From NCBI RefSeq assembly GCF_900114915.1, contig NZ_FOUS01000010.1:248001-312000 (forward strand): DNA of 64,000 bases, read 5' to 3'. Source of the DNA: Bradyrhizobium sp. Rc3b. GTDB lineage: Bacteria > Pseudomonadota > Alphaproteobacteria > Rhizobiales > Xanthobacteraceae. The notes beneath the pieces were generated by a model. The model was not told the origin of the DNA, did not search any database, and worked only from the letters and a program-made list of their open reading frames with translations. Below, piece after piece: positions 7,967 to 15,861 of the stretch. The position numbers and the translations under genes are program-made. Numbering within the stretch: position 1 is the first letter of the stretch; each line of letters opens with the position of its first letter.

Positions 7967-8329
7967 ACCCAACTACTTCAGTCCATCACCTGATCGGCAC
8001 CGGTCAGAAAACTTTCGGAGATCACGAGGTCAAGAGCCTTGCCGGGCCGGCCCGGGCAGCGGCACCGCGATCGGCGCGCGATATCGTAGGTCAGCACTTG
8101 CCAAGCCGATACGTGGCCCGCCTTGATAGGCGGCGTCGCACGTTCACCGGCGTCGCTGGCACGTTAGCATCCTGCCAGTGTTTTGCCCGACGGGTCAACT
8201 TGATCGCAGCCGCGACTGCCGTCGCAAGGCGTTTCGAAAATCCCTTATCAATCAAGGCGACTTCTACTGTGCATGGGGTTGTTTTTCGACTTTTTGTCTT
8301 GGGCCCCGAGGAAAGTGTGCAAGCACCGC
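7967..8329. other. 363-base gap with no gene seen, containing a dispersed element
   Basis: Convergent ends of the membrane gene and the dehydrogenase gene. No coding frame on either strand looks real. The only structure noted is the element at 8263-8298. Confidence 0.5.
8263..8298 (+). repeat. dispersed 36-bp element, copy 1
   Basis: TCTACTGTGCATGGGGTTG, a T run, CG, then a T-rich TTTTTGTC end. A nearly identical copy lies inverted at 52947-52982. Both are in long noncoding gaps next to minus-strand genes. Confidence 0.7.
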
Positions 8330-9391
8330 TCACTTTGCCTGCAGAATCTCCGCAATCGCCGCCCCTGCCGCGATCGTGCCGAGCTTGCCGCCGATGTCCC
8401 GCGTCGCCCTGCCCTCGCCAATCGCCTTCGCCACCGCCGCCTCGATCGCGTGCCTGGCCTCTTCATAGCGGACCGCACCAGTCTTCTCGCCGTGCCAGGC
8501 CAGCAGCAGCGCGGTCGACAGGATCAACGAGACGGGATTGGCGACGTCCTGTCCGGCAATGTCGGGCGCCGAGCCGTGCGCGGCCTGCGCCATCGCGTAG
8601 CGCCCGCCGACATTCAGCGAGCCGCCGAGGCCGAGGCTCCCCGAAAGTTCGGCGGTAAGATCGGACAGAATGTCGCCGAACATGTTGGTGGACACGATGA
8701 CGTCGAAACGATCGGGACTGCGCACCACATGCGCCATCATGGCATCGACCAGGATGTCGTCGACGCTCAGTCCTGGATAGGCCTTCGCCGCCGCGCGGCA
8801 GATCTCGAGAAACATGCCGTCACCGATCTTGAGCACATTGGCCTTGTGCACGATGGTGAGGTGCCTGCGCCGCTTGATCGCGAGGCGGCATGCGGCATGC
8901 GCGATGCGCTCACAGCAGAGGCGTGTGATCCTTCGCAGCGAGATCACCACGTCGGGCGTGACCAGCATCTCGCCGTTGCCCTGCTCCAGGTTGCGGTCGG
9001 CGTAGAACCCCTCGGTGTTCTCGCGGACCACGACGAGGTCGAAATCACCGAGGCGGCCGGGCAGCCCCGCATAGGTGCGCGCGGGCCTGATATTGGCGTA
9101 GAGGTCGAGGTTCTTGCGGAAATACCTCGACGGATTGATCTCGCCATGCGCCTCGTCCTTGAAGTCGAAGGTCGCGGTCGGACCCAGGATCAGGCCGTCG
9201 GCGGCGCGGACGATGTCGAGCAGCTCGGGGCGCACGGTCGTGCCTGATAGCTTCAGGCTCGCATGCCCGACCGCGTGCTCCTCCAGACGCAAATTGAGCT
9301 GGAAGCGCTCTGAGGCCGCGCGCAGCACGCCCGATGTCGCGGTCGTGATCTCGGGTCCGATGCCGTCACCGGGCAGAACGACGATTTGCAT
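8330..9391 (-). CDS. isocitrate/isopropylmalate dehydrogenase-family enzyme
   Basis: 353 aa, typical for the NAD-dependent beta-decarboxylating dehydrogenases. It begins with the MQIVVLPGDGIGPEI loop. VVRENTEGFYAD follows, then the TIVHKANVLKIGDGMF active-site Lys region, an Asp-rich metal site (ILVDAMMAHVV and FGDILSDLTAEL), and the cofactor loop AAHGSAPDIAGQDVANP. These enzymes oxidise and decarboxylate 2-hydroxy acids such as 3-isopropylmalate, tartrate or homoisocitrate. The ENTEGFYAD motif, rather than RELTGGIYFG of LeuB, argues against LeuB and for the tartrate/isocitrate-like branch. Exact substrate not determined; no pathway neighbours. Confidence 0.85.
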   Translation of the reverse strand: MQIVVLPGDGIGPEITTATSGVLRAASERFQLNLRLEEHAVGHASLKLSGTTVRPELLDIVRAADGLILGPTATFDFKDEAHGEINPSRYFRKNLDLYANIRPARTYAGLPGRLGDFDLVVVRENTEGFYADRNLEQGNGEMLVTPDVVISLRRITRLCCERIAHAACRLAIKRRRHLTIVHKANVLKIGDGMFLEICRAAAKAYPGLSVDDILVDAMMAHVVRSPDRFDVIVSTNMFGDILSDLTAELSGSLGLGGSLNVGGRYAMAQAAHGSAPDIAGQDVANPVSLILSTALLLAWHGEKTGAVRYEEARHAIEAAVAKAIGEGRATRDIGGKLGTIAAGAAIAEILQAK

Positions 9392-9564
9392 GGCGATCCC
9401 CTGACTCTTGCAGCCGCGGCGCGATCATACGCCAGCGCGAGCCGTCATCGCCCTACCTTCGCGCATACACAGCATGCAAGCATATGCCTGTGGAAGGCGG
9501 CCCCGCCGTAGTACATGCGAAATGACCGATTTGAGCCGCGCCGCGGGAGCCACGCGCCAACGCA

Positions 9565-10953
9565 ATGACGATCACGTTACCTGCCGCCGCGCGCGAGCCC
9601 GACCACACCATCTCTGATGGCCTCCCCGCCGCGCAGCGGCGCTGGGCGATCGCCGCGATCTTCACCGCGCTGGCGATGGCCTCGCTCGACACCGCGATCG
9701 CCAACATCGCCCTGCCCGCCATTGCTGCCGATCTGCATGTCTCGCCGGAGCAGTCGGTCTGGGTGGTCAACGTCTACCAGATCGCGCTGGTGGCGACGCT
9801 CTTGCCGCTGGGTGCGCTCGGCGAGATCGTCGGACACCAGCGCATCTATCTCGGCGGCCTCATCCTGTTCACCATCGCCTCGCTCCTCTGCGCGGTGGCG
9901 TGGTCGCTGGAGAGCCTGCTGGTCGCGCGCATGCTGCAGGGGCTGGGTGCCAGCGGCATCATGAGCGTCAACACCGCGCTGGTGCGCTTCGTCTATCCCG
10001 GCCGGATGCTGGGCCGCGGTTTTGGCCACAACGCGCTTGTGGTCGCGACCGCCTTCACCTTCGGGCCAACGATCGCCTCCGCCATCCTGGCCATCGGCCC
10101 GTGGCCGTGGCTGTTCGCCGTCAACATCCCGTTCGGCCTCGTCGCGATCGGCATCGGCGTTGCGATGCTGCCGAAGACGCCGCGCGCCGATCACGGGTTC
10201 GACTTTCTCGGCGCAATCCTGGCGTCGGCCTGCCTCGGCCTGTTCATCACCGGCATCGGCAGTGCCGCGCATAATCTGTCGCCGGTGATCGTGATCATCG
10301 AGCTGGTCACGGCCCTCGCGCTCGGCTTTATCCTGACGCGCCGGCACGCCGACCATCCGGCGCCGATGCTGCCGATCGACCTGTTCAGCCGGCCGATGTT
10401 CGCGTTGTCGGCCGCGACTGCGGTGTGCTCCTTCGCCGTGCAGGGCCTCGCCTTCGTCTCGCTACCGTTCTATTTCGAGGACGTGCTCGGCCGCTCGCAG
10501 GTCGAGACCGGCTTCTTCATGACACCGTGGCCGCTGGTGGTCGGCATCATGGCGCCGATCGCGGGACGCCTGTCCGACCGGCACGCGGTCGGCCTGCTCG
10601 GCGGCGTCGGCCTGGTGCTGCTCGGCCTCGGCATGGCGCTGCTTGCGACGCTTCCGGCCAACCCCGCCATTGCCGACATCATCTGGCGGATGGTGATCTG
10701 CGGCATGGGCTTCGGCTTCTTCCAGGCGCCGAACATGAAGGCGGTGATGTCAAGCGCGCCGCCGCATCGCAGCGGCAGCGCCTCGGGCATCGTCGCGACC
10801 GCGCGCCTGACGGGACAGACGACGGGGGCGGCCCTCGCGGCGCTCTGCTTCGCGCTCGCCGGTCACGACGGCGCAACCGTCGCGCTGGCGCTCGGCGCCG
10901 GCTTTGCCGCACTCGGCAGCGTGATGAGCTTCCTGCGGCTGGCGGTGAAGTAG
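9565..10953 (+). CDS. DHA2-type MFS multidrug transporter
   Basis: 462 aa with about 14 hydrophobic helices. The first helix contains ALAMASLDTAIANIALP, the D1-type motif of the drug:H+ antiporter-2 branch, and the loop after helix 2 carries GALGEIVGHQRIYLGG (motif A). The antiporter-like R-M-L-Q-G-L-G-A-S-G segment follows. Such proteins sit in the inner membrane and expel drugs or metabolites using the proton gradient. There is no partner membrane-fusion protein or regulator next to it, so the substrate cannot be guessed. Confidence 0.85.
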   Translation: MTITLPAAAREPDHTISDGLPAAQRRWAIAAIFTALAMASLDTAIANIALPAIAADLHVSPEQSVWVVNVYQIALVATLLPLGALGEIVGHQRIYLGGLILFTIASLLCAVAWSLESLLVARMLQGLGASGIMSVNTALVRFVYPGRMLGRGFGHNALVVATAFTFGPTIASAILAIGPWPWLFAVNIPFGLVAIGIGVAMLPKTPRADHGFDFLGAILASACLGLFITGIGSAAHNLSPVIVIIELVTALALGFILTRRHADHPAPMLPIDLFSRPMFALSAATAVCSFAVQGLAFVSLPFYFEDVLGRSQVETGFFMTPWPLVVGIMAPIAGRLSDRHAVGLLGGVGLVLLGLGMALLATLPANPAIADIIWRMVICGMGFGFFQAPNMKAVMSSAPPHRSGSASGIVATARLTGQTTGAALAALCFALAGHDGATVALALGAGFAALGSVMSFLRLAVK

Positions 10954-10991
10954 ACCGAACGCGTTGGCGCGCCTCATTGGCCGGCCCGCCT

Positions 10992-13187
10992 TCACGGAGC
11001 CTTCTGCGCGATGGGACGGCTCACGATTGCCGTGGCATCGAGCGGCTCGCATTTGATCGTCCGTGTCAGCTTTGGCGGGCCTTTCCAGCCCGCGGTCTCG
11101 CTCAGGGGCGCAAACGTGCCTCCTTGCGGCGTCAGGATGATCGGCTCCGACTTCAGGCAGAGATCGGGAAATGCGAGGCCATGGCCGCCGCCTTGGCTGA
11201 ACCGCCCAACCAGCGTCTGGGAGGCCTGCATCCGCGTCGCTGGCGAGGCTCGCATCGCGCGGTCGGGGTCGAAGGCGCGATAGCACGGCCAATCGGTGTG
11301 GTTCGCTTCGAACTCATAGACGACCCGGCAAGCAGCTCCGGCCGATTTCACGAACGGCGCATCCGACGGCGCGGCGGCATCGCGTTCGAAAACCAGGGTC
11401 TGCAGCGTCAGCACTTCGGTCGTCGCGCGGGACACGTCGGGCTTGCCCGGTTCGATCGCTATTTTCCCACGGGAGAACACCAGCTTGGTCCTCGGTCGCT
11501 CCTCCCTGGTCTCCAGCACCAGCATGGGTCTCTCCGCCCACGAGCGATCCAGGTCCACGTCCCCGTCGCCCATCGTCAGCCGCGCATTGCCAACGGAAGG
11601 GTTGTCCTTGGCGAAATCGATCGTGCGAAGGTGCACACTCGACTTCGACGCCTCGAGGCTCAGGAATCGCAAATCGTCCACCTTGCGCGTGATCGGCATC
11701 ATCGGATCGAAACGATCGTCGATGTTGAACCGGACGATCTTCTTCAGCTTGGCCGAGAGAGGCCCTTTGGCGGCGAGCGGCGGTGCAACGTCGATCACAA
11801 GCAGGGCACCGTCGGGCGAGAAGCTGTTGCCGAAGGCCCGCTGCCAGGCGGCGGTCAACAGCGAATCCGTCCGCTGATCGATGTCCCGCGCGAAATAGAT
11901 CTGCTGTCCGGCGCGAACCAGCGGAAAGTTCTGGAATGCACCGAGCGCCGCGCCCTTGCGAACCTCCGGTTCGGGGAAGGTGACGCATTTGGACCGGTCG
12001 TCGCCTCCGGACTCCTCGACCTTCCTGGATGCAGAGCGGGAACAGAAGCTCAGATGCTGCTCCTTTGTCTTCTGTGTGCTGATCGACGTCGCGTAGACGA
12101 GATCCGGACTTCCGGGCACTTCCATCGGAAGCGGAGAGGTCGCGAACATGTCGACCTCAACCCTGCTGAGCGACGGGCCCGCATCGACGGAGCAGAGATC
12201 CCGGGCCGGCAGGGTATTGGTGAGGAGGCGCGCCGGATCGGCGCCGACGATACAGGACATGCTGTCCTGCGGGTTGTTCCGGCTCATCCAGATCAGATGG
12301 TCCTTGCCCGCTCCGTCGACGAGGAGATGCGGCGCCGCGTGTCGACGGCGCGGCGGCAGCCAGACCGGCATGGTTTCGGACAGCATGGGCTCGCGCTTGA
12401 GCAGCGCTTCCGGCAACCGCGTCACGCCGACCGAGCGCAACTCGGCGCTGACGGCGTTGGGATCGGTCGTCCACTCGAGAACGGGAACACTCGCGCAGGT
12501 GATGCAGGTCACCGCAAGATTGGAGCGGACGTTCTCGAACATGAGAATGACCTGATCGGGGTCGCTGCCGTATTTGGCCGGCGCGGCCGCCTTGAACGGA
12601 TGATCCACCACACGGCTGACCAGAAATCCGTTCGACCGCGACGGGTCCGAATCGAACTCGAAATAGGTCGATCGGTCCCAGCCGCGATAGGCGTCGTATC
12701 CGCCTATGCTCACGCCGGCCAGAACCATCTTGGAGTCGGTCTGACAGCGCGCCGCGCTGCTCTCCTGGCTGCCGTTTCGTATGTAGAGACAGAGTCGAAA
12801 AGCTGCGTTCTGCAGAATGCGGTCGCAATCGTTCTGGTTATAGCCATAGGTCGCAAGGCCGTGGCGATAGCAAAGGTCGTGAAAGACGCACGCCTGCCTG
12901 AAGCGCTGCAGGACGAGATGGCGCTTCTGGTTGGAATCCCTGCCGCCGTCGAAGAATATGTTGGCCCAAGGCGGCAGGCTGCAGTTCAGGCCCTCGCCAC
13001 TGCCACCGATGGTACTGACGACGTCCGGCCCCGATTGAAAGGCCGTGACGGTGGCGGGCATCTCGCCATCGGTGATGTCGTCGACATTCTTGTAGATGGA
13101 ATCGGCGATGAAGGAAGGCAGATATGCGAAGACCAGCACCGCCACGACAATCAGCGCAACCGACCAGCGGATCACCTTCCTGAACAT
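10992..13187 (-). CDS. large membrane-anchored protein with a phospholipase A2-like His-Asp motif
   Basis: 731 aa. Residues 7-29 form one N-terminal membrane segment; the rest is predicted to be periplasmic. At 100-106 the sequence reads C-V-F-H-D-L-C, followed by Tyr 107 and Asp 120 in a Cys-containing NDCDR stretch. This resembles the CxxHDxC catalytic helix of secreted phospholipases A2, in which His is the base and Asp binds calcium, including the bacterial/fungal group XIV. The calcium-loop glycines are not clear, and the other ~600 residues match nothing I know, so activity is unproven. It is alone on its strand, convergent with the MFS gene. A long plus-strand frame across it is a shadow. 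Confidence 0.6.
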   Translation of the reverse strand: MFRKVIRWSVALIVVAVLVFAYLPSFIADSIYKNVDDITDGEMPATVTAFQSGPDVVSTIGGSGEGLNCSLPPWANIFFDGGRDSNQKRHLVLQRFRQACVFHDLCYRHGLATYGYNQNDCDRILQNAAFRLCLYIRNGSQESSAARCQTDSKMVLAGVSIGGYDAYRGWDRSTYFEFDSDPSRSNGFLVSRVVDHPFKAAAPAKYGSDPDQVILMFENVRSNLAVTCITCASVPVLEWTTDPNAVSAELRSVGVTRLPEALLKREPMLSETMPVWLPPRRRHAAPHLLVDGAGKDHLIWMSRNNPQDSMSCIVGADPARLLTNTLPARDLCSVDAGPSLSRVEVDMFATSPLPMEVPGSPDLVYATSISTQKTKEQHLSFCSRSASRKVEESGGDDRSKCVTFPEPEVRKGAALGAFQNFPLVRAGQQIYFARDIDQRTDSLLTAAWQRAFGNSFSPDGALLVIDVAPPLAAKGPLSAKLKKIVRFNIDDRFDPMMPITRKVDDLRFLSLEASKSSVHLRTIDFAKDNPSVGNARLTMGDGDVDLDRSWAERPMLVLETREERPRTKLVFSRGKIAIEPGKPDVSRATTEVLTLQTLVFERDAAAPSDAPFVKSAGAACRVVYEFEANHTDWPCYRAFDPDRAMRASPATRMQASQTLVGRFSQGGGHGLAFPDLCLKSEPIILTPQGGTFAPLSETAGWKGPPKLTRTIKCEPLDATAIVSRPIAQKAP

Positions 13188-13451
13188 GGCCCAACCCCGC
13201 TAGAGCTTTTCCGGCAATGACGTCGGTCGCAATGGCAGACGAGCACTGAGCCTCGCGGGCCAACTCAAAATGCCCGCGCGGAACGTCCAGACGCCGAAAT
13301 CGCGGCGGGCCCGGTGTCGTCCTGACGACGATCAGCTTGAGGTTGTCCTGCTGTCAAGCCGGGATCTCACACATGACAGCCAGTTTGATTGCCGACGGCA
13401 CGCCGGGCAGCACATCAAAGCGTCGTGGGCGGTTCCATCGCTCTCCGGATG

Positions 13452-15068
13452 TCAGGCCAGATGTCGAGCCTCGGTCGCGCCCACAGCCACGGCCGGACTC
13501 GGGATTTGCTCGTCCAGCGCCGCCAGGCGCGCGTCAATGGCGGCGATGACCTTGCGCGAGAACGGTCCGAGATGGGCATAGGCTGCGATCATCTGCACGG
13601 CAATGCGCGCGGATGTCGTGTCGCGCTTGGCGCAGTTCATGAAAGTTTGCCACAACGGTCCACGCGCCTCGGGAAGGGCGGTGACCACCTTGTGCACCGT
13701 CTCCATCGCACCGAGCTTGGCGCGGATATCGCCTTCGGCGAGCTCGTGGCGCTGCCGGGACCGGTCGAGCAGCGTCATGAGGCGGTCGACGCGTCCTGAA
13801 TAGGCAGCCGGGCTGTAGACGTGCTCCAGCACCCGCTTGTAGTCCGTCAGGATGTCGCGGAGCGGGCGCACCGGATCGAAATTGATTCCAGCCGTGCACT
13901 GATCAGCGCCGATGGTCGGCGCCACATCGTGGCCCGCGTGGAGCCGGCCTTCGCGCTCCAGGCGGCGCGTCAGCTGCGTGTTCGGCAAGGCATAGAGCAG
14001 CCCGACCATGCTGACGGGAATCGCCGCTTCCTCGATGAAATCGATCATGGCGTCCGCCATGGAGACCTTCTCATTGTCGAAACCGACGATGAAGCCAGCG
14101 GTGACGAGCATGCCGGCGGCGTAGATCTTGTGGATGCTCTCGGCGATGTTGCGCCGCGTATTCTGCTTCTTCCGCATCGCGACCAGCGTTGCCGGATCCG
14201 GACTCTCGATACCGACGAAGATGGCGAAGAAATTCGCCGCCCCCATCAACTCCAACAGCTCGGGATCATCGGCCAGGTTGACCGAGGCTTCGGTCGACAA
14301 TTCGAACGGATAGCCGTGGGTCCGCTGCCATTCGGCGAGCTTAGGCAGGAATTGCCGCAGCGACTTCTTGTTGCCGATGAAATTATCGTCGACGAAGTCG
14401 AGATGGCCGCGGTAGCCCATCTGATAGAGCCTATCGAGCTCGACGAACATCTGCTCGATCGTCTTGGTCCGCGGCACGCGGCCGTAGAGCTCGATGATGT
14501 CGCAGAACTCGCAGGTGAACGGACAACCGCGCGAATACTGCACACCGAGATAGAGATAGTCCTCGAACTTGAGCAAGTCGAAACGCGGCACCGGCGTCTT
14601 GGTCACGTCCGCCTGGAATTTCGGTGCGGTGAAGGTGCCGCTCCGCGCGCCCCCCTCCCAGGCCGCAATGAATTCGTCGATGACGCTCTCGGCCTCACCG
14701 AGCACCCGGAAGTCGGCCCGCTCATAGATGTGCGGGCTCGAAGTCGGGTCGGGGCCGCCCACGACCACGGGCTTGCCGGCCGCGCGGCAGAGCTCGATCA
14801 GGCGCAGCGTGTCGGCCTGCTGCGGCATCATCCCGCCGGTGAAGACGACATCGGCCCAGGCGAGATCCTCGTCGTTGAAGGGCGCCGTGTTGCAATCGAT
14901 CAGCCGGACCGTCCAGCTTTCGGGCAGCATCGCGGCAACGGTGATCAGGCCCAAAGGAGCGGCCGGGCGCTTTACGCCCAATACCTTGCAGGATTCGCCA
15001 AAGGTCCAGAAGGACTCTGCCGAGAACAGCGGGTACAGCATCAGTACGTTGGGACTCGGCACGTTCAT
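13452..15068 (-). CDS. B12-binding-domain radical SAM protein
   Basis: 538 aa from the ATG at 15068, with an AGAAGGAG ribosome site. Residues 1-140 form a cobalamin-binding-type Rossmann domain (VLMLYPLFSAESFW ... RLIDCNTAPF ... VVVGGPDPTSSP). The radical SAM cluster motif is C182-x3-C186-x2-C189 (SRGCPFTCEFCDI). LDFVDDNFIGNKK follows, then a C-terminal DUF4070-like region. The order and motifs are those of the HpnP/HpnR-like methyltransferase class, but the sequence is clearly different from HpnP as I recall it. It probably methylates or rearranges a carbon skeleton; substrate unknown. No hopanoid gene is near. Confidence 0.8.
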   Translation of the reverse strand: MNVPSPNVLMLYPLFSAESFWTFGESCKVLGVKRPAAPLGLITVAAMLPESWTVRLIDCNTAPFNDEDLAWADVVFTGGMMPQQADTLRLIELCRAAGKPVVVGGPDPTSSPHIYERADFRVLGEAESVIDEFIAAWEGGARSGTFTAPKFQADVTKTPVPRFDLLKFEDYLYLGVQYSRGCPFTCEFCDIIELYGRVPRTKTIEQMFVELDRLYQMGYRGHLDFVDDNFIGNKKSLRQFLPKLAEWQRTHGYPFELSTEASVNLADDPELLELMGAANFFAIFVGIESPDPATLVAMRKKQNTRRNIAESIHKIYAAGMLVTAGFIVGFDNEKVSMADAMIDFIEEAAIPVSMVGLLYALPNTQLTRRLEREGRLHAGHDVAPTIGADQCTAGINFDPVRPLRDILTDYKRVLEHVYSPAAYSGRVDRLMTLLDRSRQRHELAEGDIRAKLGAMETVHKVVTALPEARGPLWQTFMNCAKRDTTSARIAVQMIAAYAHLGPFSRKVIAAIDARLAALDEQIPSPAVAVGATEARHLA

Positions 15069-15399
15069 GGAACTCCTTCTGGCGTCGGCGCAGTGTACCA
15101 AAGCGCCCGCCTCTTGCACCCCGGCAAAAGGGACAAACTGTCGCCGTGGCCTCGACCGGGCCTGGAACCGACGTTCACAGCTGGCGTCGCCTCAGACCCA
15201 TGGATTGGCGCCCGCGGAAGGACGACCGAATCAACCATGATGAAGGGCGAGACAAAACACCACCCTCCCCACAATCTTCCCTCAGCGGCGTAATTCTTCG
15301 CATTTCACCCTCGGACTGTTGATTTGAACAGTTCCAGTTTGCCGGACACATTGCGCCCCTGAGTTCAATCGGTGGATTGGGCCAATCAGGGGACTTGCG
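15069..15399. other. 331-base divergent control region, no gene seen
   Basis: The space between the radical SAM gene (minus) and the IorA/Sox operon (plus) must hold both promoters. I see no convincing coding frame, palindromic operator or -24/-12 element. A GGGGAC sequence lies just ahead of the iorA ATG. Confidence 0.4.
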
Positions 15400-15849
15400 A
15401 TGGCAAACCTAACAATCAACGGAAAAACCTTCACTCTCGACGTCGAGCCGGATACGCCGCTGCTCTGGGCGATTCGCGAGAATGCCGGCCTGACGGGCAC
15501 CAAATACGGTTGCGGCATTGCACAATGCGGCGCCTGCACGGTTCACATCGAAGGCGTCGCCACCCGCTCCTGCGGCGTCTCGGTCAGCGAAGCCGAGGGC
15601 AAGAAGATCACCACCATCGAGGGGCTCGCCTCCGGCGATGCGCTGCACAAAGTGCAGGAGGCCTGGATCGCCCAGGACGTGCCGCAATGCGGCTATTGCC
15701 AGAGCGGCATGATCATGGCGGTGGCGGCGCTGCTGAGCGAGAAGCCGAAGCCCACCGACGCCGATATCGACGAGGCCATCACCAATATCTGCCGCTGCGG
15801 CACCTTCCAGCAGGTGCGCGAAGCGATCCACACGATCGCAAGCGCGTAA
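15400..15849 (+). CDS. iorA: (2Fe-2S) subunit of a molybdenum hydroxylase, isoquinoline 1-oxidoreductase alpha type
   Basis: 149 aa. The N-terminal plant-ferredoxin cluster is held by C38, C43, C46 and C58 (YGCGIAQCGACTVHI) and the C-terminal cluster by C97, C100, C131 and C133 (PQCGYCQSGM ... CRCGTF). This is the small electron-transfer subunit of the IorAB group, which oxidises aldehydes or N-heterocycles with a molybdopterin-cytosine cofactor. It passes electrons from the IorB-like subunit 12 bp downstream to the next carrier. It starts a seven-gene run through soxA. The substrate is not shown by the sequence. Confidence 0.88.
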   Translation: MANLTINGKTFTLDVEPDTPLLWAIRENAGLTGTKYGCGIAQCGACTVHIEGVATRSCGVSVSEAEGKKITTIEGLASGDALHKVQEAWIAQDVPQCGYCQSGMIMAVAALLSEKPKPTDADIDEAITNICRCGTFQQVREAIHTIASA

Positions 15850-15861
15850 GGAAATCCCCAC

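Noticed and set aside
10425..13220. A 931-codon plus-strand frame across the PLA2-like gene
   Set aside because: It begins inside the MFS gene in another frame, is rich in Arg, Asp, His and Glu with no domain, and lies fully opposite a frame with a membrane helix and conserved Cys. Typical antisense shadow in GC-rich DNA.
13452..15068. HpnP (hopanoid 2-methylase)
   Set aside because: The domain order and Cys motif fit the wider class, but the N-terminal and core sequences differ from the HpnP I recall, and no hopanoid gene is near.
15300..15340. A possible FNR/FixK-type box (TTGAT..) ahead of iorA
   Set aside because: Only one half-site is present (TTGATTTGAAC); no matching ATCAA at the right distance.
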